Source of the DNA: Bacteroidota bacterium
GTDB taxonomy: Bacteria > Bacteroidota > Ignavibacteria > UBA10030 > BY39
DNA length: 36,180 bases
NCBI GenBank assembly: GCA_030017895.1
Contig: JASEGV010000029.1
Span: forward strand, 1-36,180
Reading direction: 5' to 3'
Below the pieces are notes generated by a model, which saw nothing but the letters and a program-made list of their open reading frames with translations, made no database searches and had not been told where the DNA came from. Positions 24,324 through 33,137 of the stretch are shown here, in pieces (position 1 is the stretch's first letter; every line of letters begins with the position of its first letter). Both the position numbers and the translations under genes were made by a program.

Positions 24324-24328
24324 CCAAT

Positions 24329-25516
24329 ATGTCTCTACCATTATCCAAAATCCGTGTTCTTGATTTTACAAGAATCTTATCCGGTCCTTATTGCACAATG
24401 AAGTTAGGCGATATGGGGGCTGAAATTATTAAAATAGAAGCGCGCGGTTCGGGCGACGATACCCGCTACTGGGCTCCGCCTTATGTCGGCGATGAGAGCG
24501 TTTACTTTTTGAGTGTCAACAGAAACAAACAAAGTATTACACTCGACCTGAAATCTAAGGAAGGCAAAGAAATCGTTAAGAAGCTTATTCGGAAGAGCGA
24601 TATAGTTGTAGAGAATTTCCGGGCCGGTGTAATGGAGAAATTGGGATTCGATTTTAAGTCGGTTAAAAAGCTAAACCCTAAAATTATTTACTGCTCAATT
24701 TCCGGTTACGGACAAACAAGCGAGCAAAGCAATCAACCGAGTTTCGATTTGGTTGTTCAGGGAGAATCCGGTTTTATGGATATAACAGGATTTCCGGACG
24801 GCAGTCCGACAAAAGCAGGAGTTTCACTTGCTGACATTGCAGCAGGACATGCAGCGTTTGAAGGAATACTACTCGCATTGTACCAAAGGCAAAACACCGG
24901 GAAAGGGCAATGCATTGATATTAGTTTGTTGGACAGTTTGATCTCAATGTTTACGTTTCAATCACAGATTGCGTTATCAACAGAGATAACACCTAAACGA
25001 AAAGGAAATTTGCATCCGACAATAACTCCTTACGAAACATTCGAGACGAAGGACGGTTACATAAACATAGCAGCGGGTAACGAAGGGCTTTGGAAAAATT
25101 TCTGCAAAGCGATAAACCGGACTGACTTGTTAACTGTCGAAAAATTTATTGTTAACCCAAAGAGGGTTGAAAATCGAGTAGAGTTACAGAAGGAATTGAT
25201 ACCAATTCTAAAGCAGAAAACAAGCGATGAATGGTTCAAAATTTTTGCTGAATATGATGTGCCCGTTGGAAAAATTAACACGGTGAAGGAAGCTCTAAAC
25301 TTACCAACTGTAATCGGCAGGGAAATGGTAATAGAGTTAAATCACTCAACAGTTGGTAAGATGAAGACGGTAGGAAACCCCATAAAGCTTAGCAGCGTAA
25401 AGAGTTATAATTATAAACCTGCCCCCACATTAGGTGAACATAGTGATAAAATATTAAAACAAATTGGTTATTCAAAAAAAGAAATCGAAAAATTAAAATC
25501 ACAGAAAGTTGTTTAG
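24329..25516 (+). CDS. Class III CoA-transferase (CaiB/BaiF/Frc family)
   Basis: Moves CoA between carboxylic acids through an aspartyl-CoA thioester. The 395-residue protein has the family start LSKIRVLDFTRILSGPYCTMKLGDMGAEIIKIE, then VNRNKQSITLDLKSKEG, and the nucleophile Asp140 in QPSFDLVVQGESGFM. Length and motif order match formyl-CoA:oxalate CoA-transferase-like enzymes, but this family takes many acids (oxalate, carnitine, succinate derivatives, arylacetates), so the substrate is open. It starts with ATG after a heptamer repeat and lies 124 bases after hydA and 88 before the FAD subunit gene. In the cluster it could activate the acid left after heterocycle breakdown, for example oxalate; this is an inference. 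Confidence 0.88.
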   Translation: MSLPLSKIRVLDFTRILSGPYCTMKLGDMGAEIIKIEARGSGDDTRYWAPPYVGDESVYFLSVNRNKQSITLDLKSKEGKEIVKKLIRKSDIVVENFRAGVMEKLGFDFKSVKKLNPKIIYCSISGYGQTSEQSNQPSFDLVVQGESGFMDITGFPDGSPTKAGVSLADIAAGHAAFEGILLALYQRQNTGKGQCIDISLLDSLISMFTFQSQIALSTEITPKRKGNLHPTITPYETFETKDGYINIAAGNEGLWKNFCKAINRTDLLTVEKFIVNPKRVENRVELQKELIPILKQKTSDEWFKIFAEYDVPVGKINTVKEALNLPTVIGREMVIELNHSTVGKMKTVGNPIKLSSVKSYNYKPAPTLGEHSDKILKQIGYSKKEIEKLKSQKVV

Positions 25517-25542
25517 GGAACAAAATCAGATATTATCTTCAG

Positions 25543-25573
25543 TTGTTTTAGATACCGAAGTTTTGTAATTTTA
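25543..25573 (+). promoter_or_regulatory. Candidate internal promoter before the molybdenum hydroxylase genes
   Basis: TTG at 25543-25545 (in GTTG), 20 bases, then TAATTTTA at 25566-25573: the same geometry as the hydantoinase promoter. It lies 32 bases before the FAD-subunit start and may give the hydroxylase-AllFGH part its own transcript. Confidence 0.42.
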
Positions 25574-25604
25574 CACACATTTTTAATAAAAACAAGGTTC
25601 AAAA

Positions 25605-26435
25605 TTGCTATATAGTTTTTCATATTATAAACCGAAATCCGAAATTGAAATTATTGAGACTTTAAAATCTTTTGGAGACGATGCCAAAATATTAGCCGGC
25701 GGAACTGATTTGTTAGTTTATATGAAGCAACAAATTGCAGATCCGAAAGTATTGGTCGACATTAAAGGTGTACCTGATTTTTCTAAAATTGAGATCGACA
25801 GTTCAGGCAATCTCATTATCGGGGCTGCTGTAACTTGCAACGACGTAGTAGAGAATCAATACATCCGAAATCATTATCCGATATTAGCGACTGCTGCAAA
25901 AACAATCGGGTCGTATCAAATTCGCAATCGCGCAACAGTTGTCGGAAATATTTGTAATGCCTCGCCCGCGGCTGATATGGCGGGTGCACTTCTCGTCTTG
26001 GATTCATCAGTTATTATTGCAACCGAAAAAGGAAACCGCGAAATCCCCATCAAACAATTTTTTGTTGGTGTTAAAAAAACATCGCTGCAACAAAATGAAT
26101 TCGTGAAAGCAATCAGAGTGCGTGCTGAATACAAAGATGCCGAAGCAGGTTACTTAAAAGCAAGCCGCATCAAAGGGCACGACCTTGGTACTTGCAACGT
26201 AGCCCTTAGTCGCGGCAAAAATGGAACAGTCAAAATTGCAATTGGCTCGTGCAACATTACACCGGTTTTGCTCCCCGATTTCGACAGCACAAATATTGAT
26301 TTGGCAAACATATTAACGACAGCGATGAAAAATATAAAGCCGATCGATGATTTAAGAGGTTCAAAAGAATATCGAAAACATCTCGTCCAAGTTTTTATCA
26401 AACGATTATTAAACGGAAAGGGACATAGCCATTAA
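25605..26435 (+). CDS. Molybdenum hydroxylase, FAD-binding subunit (XdhB/CoxM type)
   Basis: Medium subunit of a xanthine-dehydrogenase-family enzyme; passes electrons from the 2Fe-2S clusters to its FAD and on to the acceptor. The 276-residue protein has FSYYKPKSEIEIIETL, the FAD-phosphate motif AKILAGGTDLLVYMKQ, and the second FAD motif GSYQIRNRATVVGNICNASPAADM. The start is TTG 25605, supported by AAGG at 25594-25597 with seven-base spacing; no ATG fits near the conserved N-terminus. It has the short C-terminal domain typical of three-subunit enzymes. Its TAA (26433-26435) overlaps the probable ATT start of the iron-sulfur subunit. Confidence 0.92.
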   Translation: MLYSFSYYKPKSEIEIIETLKSFGDDAKILAGGTDLLVYMKQQIADPKVLVDIKGVPDFSKIEIDSSGNLIIGAAVTCNDVVENQYIRNHYPILATAAKTIGSYQIRNRATVVGNICNASPAADMAGALLVLDSSVIIATEKGNREIPIKQFFVGVKKTSLQQNEFVKAIRVRAEYKDAEAGYLKASRIKGHDLGTCNVALSRGKNGTVKIAIGSCNITPVLLPDFDSTNIDLANILTTAMKNIKPIDDLRGSKEYRKHLVQVFIKRLLNGKGHSH

Positions 26436-26910
26436 GACGATAGCAGTAACAATCAATGATAGAAAATACAGTAAAAGTGTTTCAGAAAATAGAACATTAT
26501 TAGAATTTCTTCGCGAGGATTTATATTTATTAGGTGTAAAAGAAGGATGCGGAGAAGGCGAGTGCGGCGCTTGCACAGTTCTAATGAATGGAAAAACGGT
26601 AAACTCCTGCTTGGTTTTAGCAGTTGAAGCCGACAGAACAGTGATTCGCACAATCGAGGGAGAATCGAAGGACGGGAAATTAAATCCACTCCAGGAATCT
26701 TTTAAAAAACATCACGCTACGCAATGCGGATTTTGCACTCCGGGTGTTATAATGTCTGCAACATCACTTTTAGAACGGAATCAAAACCCGGCTGAAGCGG
26801 AAATCAAAGAAGCGATTGAAGGAAACTTTTGCAGATGCACCGGTTACCGGCAAATTATTGATGCTATAGCTGAAGCCGCAACGCTTCTTGAGAGCGAGGT
26901 AAAAAAATGA
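26431..26910 (+). CDS. Molybdenum hydroxylase, [2Fe-2S] subunit, probable AUU start
   Basis: Small subunit carrying two 2Fe-2S clusters. Read from ATT 26431 it has 159 residues, the normal size, starting KTIAVTINDRKYSKSVSEN. The plant-type cluster ligands are Cys40, Cys45, Cys48 and Cys60 (GCGEGECGACTV ... NSC), and the second cluster has Cys99, Cys102, Cys134 and Cys136 (QCGFC ... FCRCTGYRQ). From the in-frame stop at 26410 to the first ATG at 26584 the frame has no ATG, GTG or TTG. That ATG lies after three essential Cys, so it cannot be the functional start. ATT 26431 sits seven bases after GGAAAGGGA and overlaps the previous stop (ATTAA). A sequencing error changing ATG to ATT is the main alternative. 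Confidence 0.85.
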   Translation: MKTIAVTINDRKYSKSVSENRTLLEFLREDLYLLGVKEGCGEGECGACTVLMNGKTVNSCLVLAVEADRTVIRTIEGESKDGKLNPLQESFKKHHATQCGFCTPGVIMSATSLLERNQNPAEAEIKEAIEGNFCRCTGYRQIIDAIAEAATLLESEVKK

Positions 26911-29276
26911 GTTCGAAAAAAGAATTTAAATATATCGGGAAAGGTGTTCCCCGGATTGATGCGGATGAAAAAGTAACCGGACAAGCACGCTATGTTTCTG
27001 ATATTTCGATGCCCGGGATGCTTCATGCAAAAATGTTAACATCATCAGTGGCTCACGCAAAAATAAAAAAGATTGATACATCGAAAGCGAAAGCGTTGGA
27101 TGGCGTGGTTGCAGTTCTTACTGGTGAAGAGTTAGATTATAATGTGGGATTGTATCTTGTAGATAAACGGATTCTTGCCCGCGACAAAGTCCGTTATCAA
27201 GGCGAACCGGTTGCTGCGGTTGCAGCCGAAACTTTAGAAATAGCAGAAAAAGCCATCAAGTTAATCGAGGTGGAATATGAACTATTCAAACCACTCCTCG
27301 ATGTTGAAGAATCGTTTAATGAAAAAGAAAATTTAATTCATCCTGATTTAGGAAATTACAGCCATTTAAAAGCAGCCTTCTTTCCGCAACCCGGAACTAA
27401 CATCTGCCACGTTTCAAAAATCCGTAAGGGTGATATTGAAAAAGGTTTTGCAGAAGCTGATGTTGTAGTAGAGCGTGAATACAATAATCCTTCGGTTCAA
27501 CATGTTCCCATGGAAACTCACGGCGCAATTGTTCAGTGGGGTGTTAGCGATAAAGTAATGATTTATACAAGTGCACAATCGCCGTTCACCGTCCGAAATC
27601 TTTTTTGCTATACTTTTAAACTGCCGCATCAAAAAGTTCGCGTAGTAGTTCCGTACGTAGGCGGCGGCTTTGGCGGCAAAGCAGGAATACATTTCGAGCC
27701 GTTAGTCGGATGTCTTTCGCGTGCAGCGGGGGGCAGACCTGTAAAGTTGATTGCCACAAGAGAAGAAGAATACAATACACTTCCGTGTCGCTGCGGACTT
27801 AAATTTAAAATCAAAACAGGTTTGAAGAAAGACGGAAAAATTACAGCACAGAAATTAGTCCTGCTTTGGAGCGCCGGCGCTTATGCCGATTACGCTGTGA
27901 ATGTTACGCGGGCTTCGGGATATTCTGCCGGCGGTCCCTACTATTACGAAAATCTTTACACTGATTCATACACAGTTTATACAAATCAGGTTTTCGGAAC
28001 TGCCTATCGTGGTTTCGGGCACGTCGAATTATTTTGGGGTTTAGAACGCCACATGGATTTCTGTGCCGGTAAACTTGGCATCGACCCGTACGAGTTCAAA
28101 AAAATAAATTTACTCCGCCCTGATAACACAACTGCTACCGGAGAAATTGTAACCGATTCATCGGGCAGTGTACGCAAATGTTTGGATGCTGTTGTTAAAG
28201 AGATTGGTTGGAACGGTATTAAAACGAAACAGGAAAGAGACCAAGAAATTAAAACCGGAAAAGTTCGCGGAAAAGGATTTGCAGTTTTACACAAAGCCCC
28301 CGCGATGCCTTCAAATACATCAAGTTCATGTATAATTAAGATGAACGAGAATGGTTCGGTAATTTTAAATGTGTCCGCAACTGATTACGGCAATGGAACT
28401 TACACGCCATTAACTCAAATTATAGCAGAGGAAATGGATATTCCTTTATCGAAAATACATGTAGCATTTGAAACCGATACCGACCGGGACCCATACGATT
28501 GGCAGACAGTCGCTTCTCGCTTTATGCCGATGGGAGGCAGAGCTGTTATTAATGCTTGTAATGAATTGAAGAAAAAGATGTCTGAAGTTGCAGCAAAAGT
28601 TTTTGAGTGTTCGCAGGATGATTTTATTTTTGGAGATGAAAAAATAATTCTTAAAAATAATACAGATAAATTTATTCAATACGAAAAATTAGCAACCGGC
28701 TATGTCTTCCCGAATGGTAACGCAATTGGCGGTCCGCTGATTGGAGTTGGAGTTTACATCGCTGAAGGTTTGACGAATCTTGATAAAGAAACTGGACAGG
28801 GTTTGCCGGCTTTCAATTGGACTTTCGGCGCTCACGGTGTTGAAGTGGAAGTCGATGTTGAGACGGGCGAATTCACTGTTTTGAAAATTGCTTCTGCACT
28901 GGATGTCGGAAAGGTGATGAACGAAGCTTCGTTGAAAGGACAACTTATCGGCGGTGTTGTTCAAGGTTTAGGTACTGCAATTTGCGAGAGATACGTTTAC
29001 AGCAACGACGGACGCTTATTAAACAAATCTTTTACTGACAATAAAATACCCACAGCGAAAGATATTCCAAATGTCTTTGTTCCGATTTTTATTGAAACTC
29101 CACACGATAAAGGAGCTTACGGTTCACGGGGAGCCGCAGAACATCCGATGATCTCTGTCGCGCCGGCTATCGGTAACGCTTTGAATGACGCTTTAGGAAT
29201 TGAACTCACTGAAATGCCGATTCGCTCCGAAGATGTTTGGTTGGCATTAAATAAAGAGAAGGCTCTTGTTGGTTAA
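26907..29276 (+). CDS. Molybdenum hydroxylase, molybdopterin-binding large subunit (xanthine dehydrogenase family)
   Basis: Catalytic subunit that hydroxylates a heterocycle or aldehyde at the Mo centre with water as oxygen donor. The 789-residue protein begins with the aldehyde-oxidase-type domain (KGVPRIDADEKVTGQARYVSDI). It has VPYVGGGFGGKAG, the substrate-side TAYRGFGHVE, and near the C-terminus RGAAEHPMISVAPAIGNA with Glu745 at the place of the essential active-site Glu. RGFG resembles purine-type enzymes rather than the carbon monoxide dehydrogenases, whose selenium/copper Cys loop is absent. The exact substrate is not determined. ATG overlaps the stop of the iron-sulfur gene by four bases, and the stop overlaps the allH-like gene, so all are probably one translational unit. 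Confidence 0.92.
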   Translation: MSSKKEFKYIGKGVPRIDADEKVTGQARYVSDISMPGMLHAKMLTSSVAHAKIKKIDTSKAKALDGVVAVLTGEELDYNVGLYLVDKRILARDKVRYQGEPVAAVAAETLEIAEKAIKLIEVEYELFKPLLDVEESFNEKENLIHPDLGNYSHLKAAFFPQPGTNICHVSKIRKGDIEKGFAEADVVVEREYNNPSVQHVPMETHGAIVQWGVSDKVMIYTSAQSPFTVRNLFCYTFKLPHQKVRVVVPYVGGGFGGKAGIHFEPLVGCLSRAAGGRPVKLIATREEEYNTLPCRCGLKFKIKTGLKKDGKITAQKLVLLWSAGAYADYAVNVTRASGYSAGGPYYYENLYTDSYTVYTNQVFGTAYRGFGHVELFWGLERHMDFCAGKLGIDPYEFKKINLLRPDNTTATGEIVTDSSGSVRKCLDAVVKEIGWNGIKTKQERDQEIKTGKVRGKGFAVLHKAPAMPSNTSSSCIIKMNENGSVILNVSATDYGNGTYTPLTQIIAEEMDIPLSKIHVAFETDTDRDPYDWQTVASRFMPMGGRAVINACNELKKKMSEVAAKVFECSQDDFIFGDEKIILKNNTDKFIQYEKLATGYVFPNGNAIGGPLIGVGVYIAEGLTNLDKETGQGLPAFNWTFGAHGVEVEVDVETGEFTVLKIASALDVGKVMNEASLKGQLIGGVVQGLGTAICERYVYSNDGRLLNKSFTDNKIPTAKDIPNVFVPIFIETPHDKGAYGSRGAAEHPMISVAPAIGNALNDALGIELTEMPIRSEDVWLALNKEKALVG

Positions 29277-30147
29277 TAATCAAATAGAAATAACTTCATA
29301 TTTAAATTCAATTCTTTCGAAAACCAATAATAGATTCTTTAACATACATTCTGTTTTTAATAAAACTGTAAATTTTTATGACGGAGAAATTTTATTAACT
29401 TTTACTTCGCCCGGTGTGCAGCTTTCACCAACGAATATCGTTATCAACGAGAGTTGGTTGTTTAATTCGGTTCATAATTTGTCACAAAATTCCGTCTGTG
29501 AATTAAATTATCCGTTATTGAGTTTCAATTCCGCCTACGACCGATTTAGTGTGTCGCTTGAAACGTGCTATGTTGTGAAGACTGAAATCGAAACACACCA
29601 TAAACTTTCGGAAAAAGATATTGAACTATTCAAGTCGAACGTTTTCAAAGTAATCGATAATCGTAACAGCATACTGAATATTTTTAATAATCATCCAACA
29701 GAAGATCCTTTGATGGAGAGGTTTAGAATTATCACACTCTCAATTCAGAAAAGCATAACTGCAAACGACTCAACTAATTTACGGAAGGAAGTGACGAAAC
29801 TTCTCGGGCTCGGAACAGGATTGACTCCTGCAGGCGATGATTTCTTGTATGGACTTTTAGCGGTCTGGAAAACTTTGGGCGGGAGAGAAAATTTTGTAGT
29901 AGAATTAGAAACATTAATAATTGAAAATAAAAATGAAATAGGAATAATCAGTTACAATATGTTAAATGCACTTATTAAAAATCATATCTACCTTCCGCTT
30001 AAATATTTGTTTCGACAAATCAACAGCGGGAAGGAATATACGAGGGAACTATCAGAGATTGCAACGTTCGGTTCATCTTCAGGGGCAGATATGATTGCAG
30101 GTCTATTGTTCGGATTAGAAAATCAGGGATATAAAATTGAAGCATAA
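29269..30147 (+). CDS. allH: DUF2877 protein, AllH (YlbF)-like oxamate carbamoyltransferase subunit
   Basis: In E. coli, AllF (FdrA), AllG (YlbE) and AllH (YlbF) together form the oxamate carbamoyltransferase of anaerobic allantoin use, which phosphorolyses oxalurate to oxamate and carbamoyl phosphate. This roughly 292-residue protein shows the DUF2877 core TKLLGLGTGLTPAGDDFLYGLLAVW and a C-terminal FGSSSGADMIAGLLFGL. It stands directly beside AllF- and AllG-like genes, which supports the assignment. The start is either TTG 29266 or TTG 29269; AAGG ending at 29262 favours 29269 (six-base spacing). It overlaps the large-subunit stop and in turn overlaps the allF-like start by 11 bases. The acceptor substrate here may differ from oxamate. 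Confidence 0.8.
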   Translation: MVNNQIEITSYLNSILSKTNNRFFNIHSVFNKTVNFYDGEILLTFTSPGVQLSPTNIVINESWLFNSVHNLSQNSVCELNYPLLSFNSAYDRFSVSLETCYVVKTEIETHHKLSEKDIELFKSNVFKVIDNRNSILNIFNNHPTEDPLMERFRIITLSIQKSITANDSTNLRKEVTKLLGLGTGLTPAGDDFLYGLLAVWKTLGGRENFVVELETLIIENKNEIGIISYNMLNALIKNHIYLPLKYLFRQINSGKEYTRELSEIATFGSSSGADMIAGLLFGLENQGYKIEA

Positions 30148-31702
30148 AATTATAATCAAAAAAAATTCTTACTACGATTCAATCAGCTTGATGCAATTGT
30201 CTGATAAAGCAAAGTTGTTGCCAAACGTTCTTGATGCTGTGATATCAATGGGCACCGAGACGAATAAAAATTTTTTGAAAGAAATAAATTTGTTCGACCA
30301 GCAGTTGGACGCAGCGGGACCGAACGATTTAGTAATAGCAATTCGGATTCAAGACGAACAAGCACTTGAGAGTGTCTCGGAGTTAATCGAAAAATTATTA
30401 AATTCAAAAGAATCTTCTGAACAAAAATCAACTGATGATAAACCGGTTTCGTTTGATTACACACTGCGAAAAAATCCGGATGCGAATATAGTGCTGGTAT
30501 CAATTCCGGGTGAATATGCTTATTACGAGTCGAAAAAGGGGCTTATTGCTGATAAACACGTGATGATTTTCAGCGATAATGTTAGTATCGAACAGGAAAT
30601 TCAACTAAAAGAGATGGCAGTTTCAAAAGGTTTGCTGCTGATGGGACCTGATTGCGGAACAGCGATAATAAATGGAGTACCGCTGGCTTTTGCAAACGTT
30701 GTTCCAGAAGGTCCGATTGGAATCGTCGGAGCTTCCGGAACTGGCAGTCAACAAGTTAGCAGTTTAATCGCAAGGATGGGTTCGGGAATTACACAACTTA
30801 TCGGAACTGGCGGTAGAGATTTATCGGAAGCTGGCGGCGGAAAAATGATGCTGCTTGGAATGAAAGCGTTGAATGAAGATCCAAAAACAAAAGTAATAGT
30901 GTTGCTATCGAAACCGCCCGCAGAAGTTGTGATGGAAAAAGTTTTAACGTCAGCATCTAAATGCACCAAGCCGGTTGTTGTTTGTTTTTTAAGTGGAAGA
31001 AAAGATGTAATTGAAAAATATAAATTAATCGCTGCCGATAATCTTGAAGAGGCAGCAACAAAAGCTGTTCAGCTTGCAACAGATAAAACCATCAACGTAT
31101 CGATTCCTGAAGACGAATTATCTGCCACAGGCGGATTAGCCGAAATTGAAACAGCGAAAATGAATTCAAACCAAAAATACATACGTGGTTTGTATGCCGG
31201 CGGAACGCTTTGCGATGAATCCATAATTTATCTTCGTAAAATATTCGGAACGATTTATTCCAACACAACAATCGACACTGAGAGAAAACTTGCAGACAGC
31301 CGGATTTCGGTGATGGATACAATTATCGACCTCGGTGATGACGAATTTACAAAAGGCAAAGCTCATCCGATGATTGACCCGTCGTACAGAAAATTGCGTT
31401 TGCTAAACGAAGCAAAAGATTTTGAAGTTGCTGTTATTTTGCTGGATATAGTTTTAGGATACGGTTCTCACGAAGACCCAGCCGGTGCGATGCTTGAAAG
31501 TATAAAACAAGCAAAAGCAGAATTTGAAAATCGAGGCGGTTACCTTTCGGTGGTTGCTTCAGTTTGCGGAACTGAAGAAGACCCGCAAGTATTATCCGCA
31601 CAAGAAGCAAAACTTAAACAAGTTGGTGTAATCTGTATGCCGAGTAATTTTCAGGCAGTTAAGTTAGCGGCAAAGATCAAGGAAATAGTTTTAAAAAAAT
31701 AA
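30137..31702 (+). CDS. allF: FdrA/AllF family protein, carbamoyltransferase subunit
   Basis: FdrA proteins have a succinyl-CoA-synthetase-alpha-like build and form part of the oxamate carbamoyltransferase with AllG and AllH. The 521-residue sequence shows the FdrA N-terminus KKNSYYDSISLMQLSDKA, then LMGPDCGTAIINGVPLAFANV and the nucleotide/CoA-type loop GPIGIVGASGTGSQQVSSLI. GTGGRDLSEAGGGKM follows, and the second domain has IRGLYAGGTLCDES and GKAHPMIDPSYR. The order and length match the family (E. coli FdrA is about 555 residues). The start is TTG 30137, with AGGGA at 30125-30129 seven bases upstream. It lies between AllH-like and AllG-like genes with overlap or near-zero spacing, as expected for a complex. 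Confidence 0.88.
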   Translation: MKHKIIIKKNSYYDSISLMQLSDKAKLLPNVLDAVISMGTETNKNFLKEINLFDQQLDAAGPNDLVIAIRIQDEQALESVSELIEKLLNSKESSEQKSTDDKPVSFDYTLRKNPDANIVLVSIPGEYAYYESKKGLIADKHVMIFSDNVSIEQEIQLKEMAVSKGLLLMGPDCGTAIINGVPLAFANVVPEGPIGIVGASGTGSQQVSSLIARMGSGITQLIGTGGRDLSEAGGGKMMLLGMKALNEDPKTKVIVLLSKPPAEVVMEKVLTSASKCTKPVVVCFLSGRKDVIEKYKLIAADNLEEAATKAVQLATDKTINVSIPEDELSATGGLAEIETAKMNSNQKYIRGLYAGGTLCDESIIYLRKIFGTIYSNTTIDTERKLADSRISVMDTIIDLGDDEFTKGKAHPMIDPSYRKLRLLNEAKDFEVAVILLDIVLGYGSHEDPAGAMLESIKQAKAEFENRGGYLSVVASVCGTEEDPQVLSAQEAKLKQVGVICMPSNFQAVKLAAKIKEIVLKK

Positions 31703-31707
31703 AAATA

Positions 31708-33108
31708 ATGTTACAAAAAATTAAAGAATTATTCTCAAATAATATATCTGTAATAAATCTGGGAATCGAGTCATTCTCTACCGATTTACAATCGCAGAAT
31801 GTAAAATCGATACACGTTCGATGGAAACCGCCGGCATCAGGAAATCAGGAGCTGATAAATCTATTATCGGCACTTTATACTGATGAAGTAGAATCTGCAA
31901 ACCTTAAAGTTCTTGAAATTATAGCAAACGGTCATCCGAAACTTATTGGGTTAGGAATTGCTAAAGAAGTGATTCCAAATTTTACTGAGAAAACAATTTT
32001 GCATGCCGGCCCACCGGTAACTTGGAAAAATATGTGCGGACCTATGCGCGGCGCCGTGATTGGGGGTTTGATATACGAAGGTTTAGCCAAAGAGGTTAAT
32101 GATGCAGAAAAGATTGCATCGACTGAAATTACATTTTCACCCTGCCATCATTTCCGTACAGTCGGGCCGATGGCAGGAATTGTTACCGCCTCAATGCCGG
32201 TTTGGATTGTAAAGAACGATGCTTATGGAAATTTTGCTTATGCAACGATGAACGAAGGACTTGGAAAAGTTCTGAGATTCGGGGCTTACGGTGCAGAAGT
32301 TATCCAACGACTCAACTGGATGCGAGATGAATTGTATCCAATTTTAAAACAGTCATTAGACATAAAGGGTGAAATAGATTTGCGAATATTAATTTCACAA
32401 GCCCTTCAGATGGGAGATGAATGTCATAACCGGAACAAAGCATTCACATCACTTTTCCTTCGCGAAATCGCTCCAGCAATTGCACGGACTGATTTTTCAA
32501 ACGAACAAAAGGCAAAAGTTCTTGAATTCATACATACGAACGACCATTTCGGCTTAAATCTATCCATGCCCGCGAGCAAATCTATTATGGAAGCGGCTGA
32601 GGGGATCGAAAATTCTACTATTGTTACAACGATGGCACGCAATGGAACTGAATTCGGAATTCGTGTTGCCGGATCAAAAGGCAAATGGTTTACTGCTAAA
32701 TCGCCAAAAGTGCGAGGATTATATTTCCCCGGTTACACAGAAAACGATGCTGCGCTTGACCTTGGCGATTCGGTGATTACCGAGACGACAGGAATCGGCG
32801 GGTTTGCTATGGCTTGTGCACCAGCGATTGTTGGTTTCGTCGGTGGCAAAGCTTCGGATGCTCTTGATTATTCAGAACAAATGTATCAAATAACATTATC
32901 GGAGAGTAAACATTTTCAAATTCCTGCTTTGAATTTTCGAGGAACAGCTACGGGCATCGACATACGCAAGGTAATCGAAACCGGAATCTTACCGATAATT
33001 AACACAGGCATTGCTCACAAAAACGCGGGTGTCGGGCAAGTCGGTGCCGGACTTGTTAATCCTCCAATGGAGTGTTTCGAAAAAGCATTACAAAATTTTA
33101 AAAAATAA
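31708..33108 (+). CDS. allG: DUF1116 protein, AllG (YlbE)-like carbamoyltransferase subunit
   Basis: A 466-residue DUF1116 protein, the third partner of the AllFGH carbamoyltransferase in E. coli. Diagnostic stretches are VRWKPPASGNQELI, AGPPVTWKNMCGPMRGAVIGG, FSPCHHFRTVGPMAGIVTAS, ATMNEGLGKVLRFGAYGAEV, MARNGTEFGIRV and a C-terminal INTGIAHKNAGVGQVGAG. Several conserved His, Cys and Arg (CHHFR) could form the active site. It starts at ATG 31708, five bases after the allF-like stop, and is followed after 29 bases by the cyclase-family gene. No carbamate kinase (arcC), the usual next step from carbamoyl phosphate, is in the window. Confidence 0.88.
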   Translation: MLQKIKELFSNNISVINLGIESFSTDLQSQNVKSIHVRWKPPASGNQELINLLSALYTDEVESANLKVLEIIANGHPKLIGLGIAKEVIPNFTEKTILHAGPPVTWKNMCGPMRGAVIGGLIYEGLAKEVNDAEKIASTEITFSPCHHFRTVGPMAGIVTASMPVWIVKNDAYGNFAYATMNEGLGKVLRFGAYGAEVIQRLNWMRDELYPILKQSLDIKGEIDLRILISQALQMGDECHNRNKAFTSLFLREIAPAIARTDFSNEQKAKVLEFIHTNDHFGLNLSMPASKSIMEAAEGIENSTIVTTMARNGTEFGIRVAGSKGKWFTAKSPKVRGLYFPGYTENDAALDLGDSVITETTGIGGFAMACAPAIVGFVGGKASDALDYSEQMYQITLSESKHFQIPALNFRGTATGIDIRKVIETGILPIINTGIAHKNAGVGQVGAGLVNPPMECFEKALQNFKK

Positions 33109-33137
33109 AAAACCTAAAACGAACTAAAGGAAACAAA

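Noticed and set aside
26584-26910. 108-codon iron-sulfur subunit starting at ATG 26584
   Set aside because: It would lack Cys40, Cys45 and Cys48 of the plant-type cluster, although coding similarity continues upstream.
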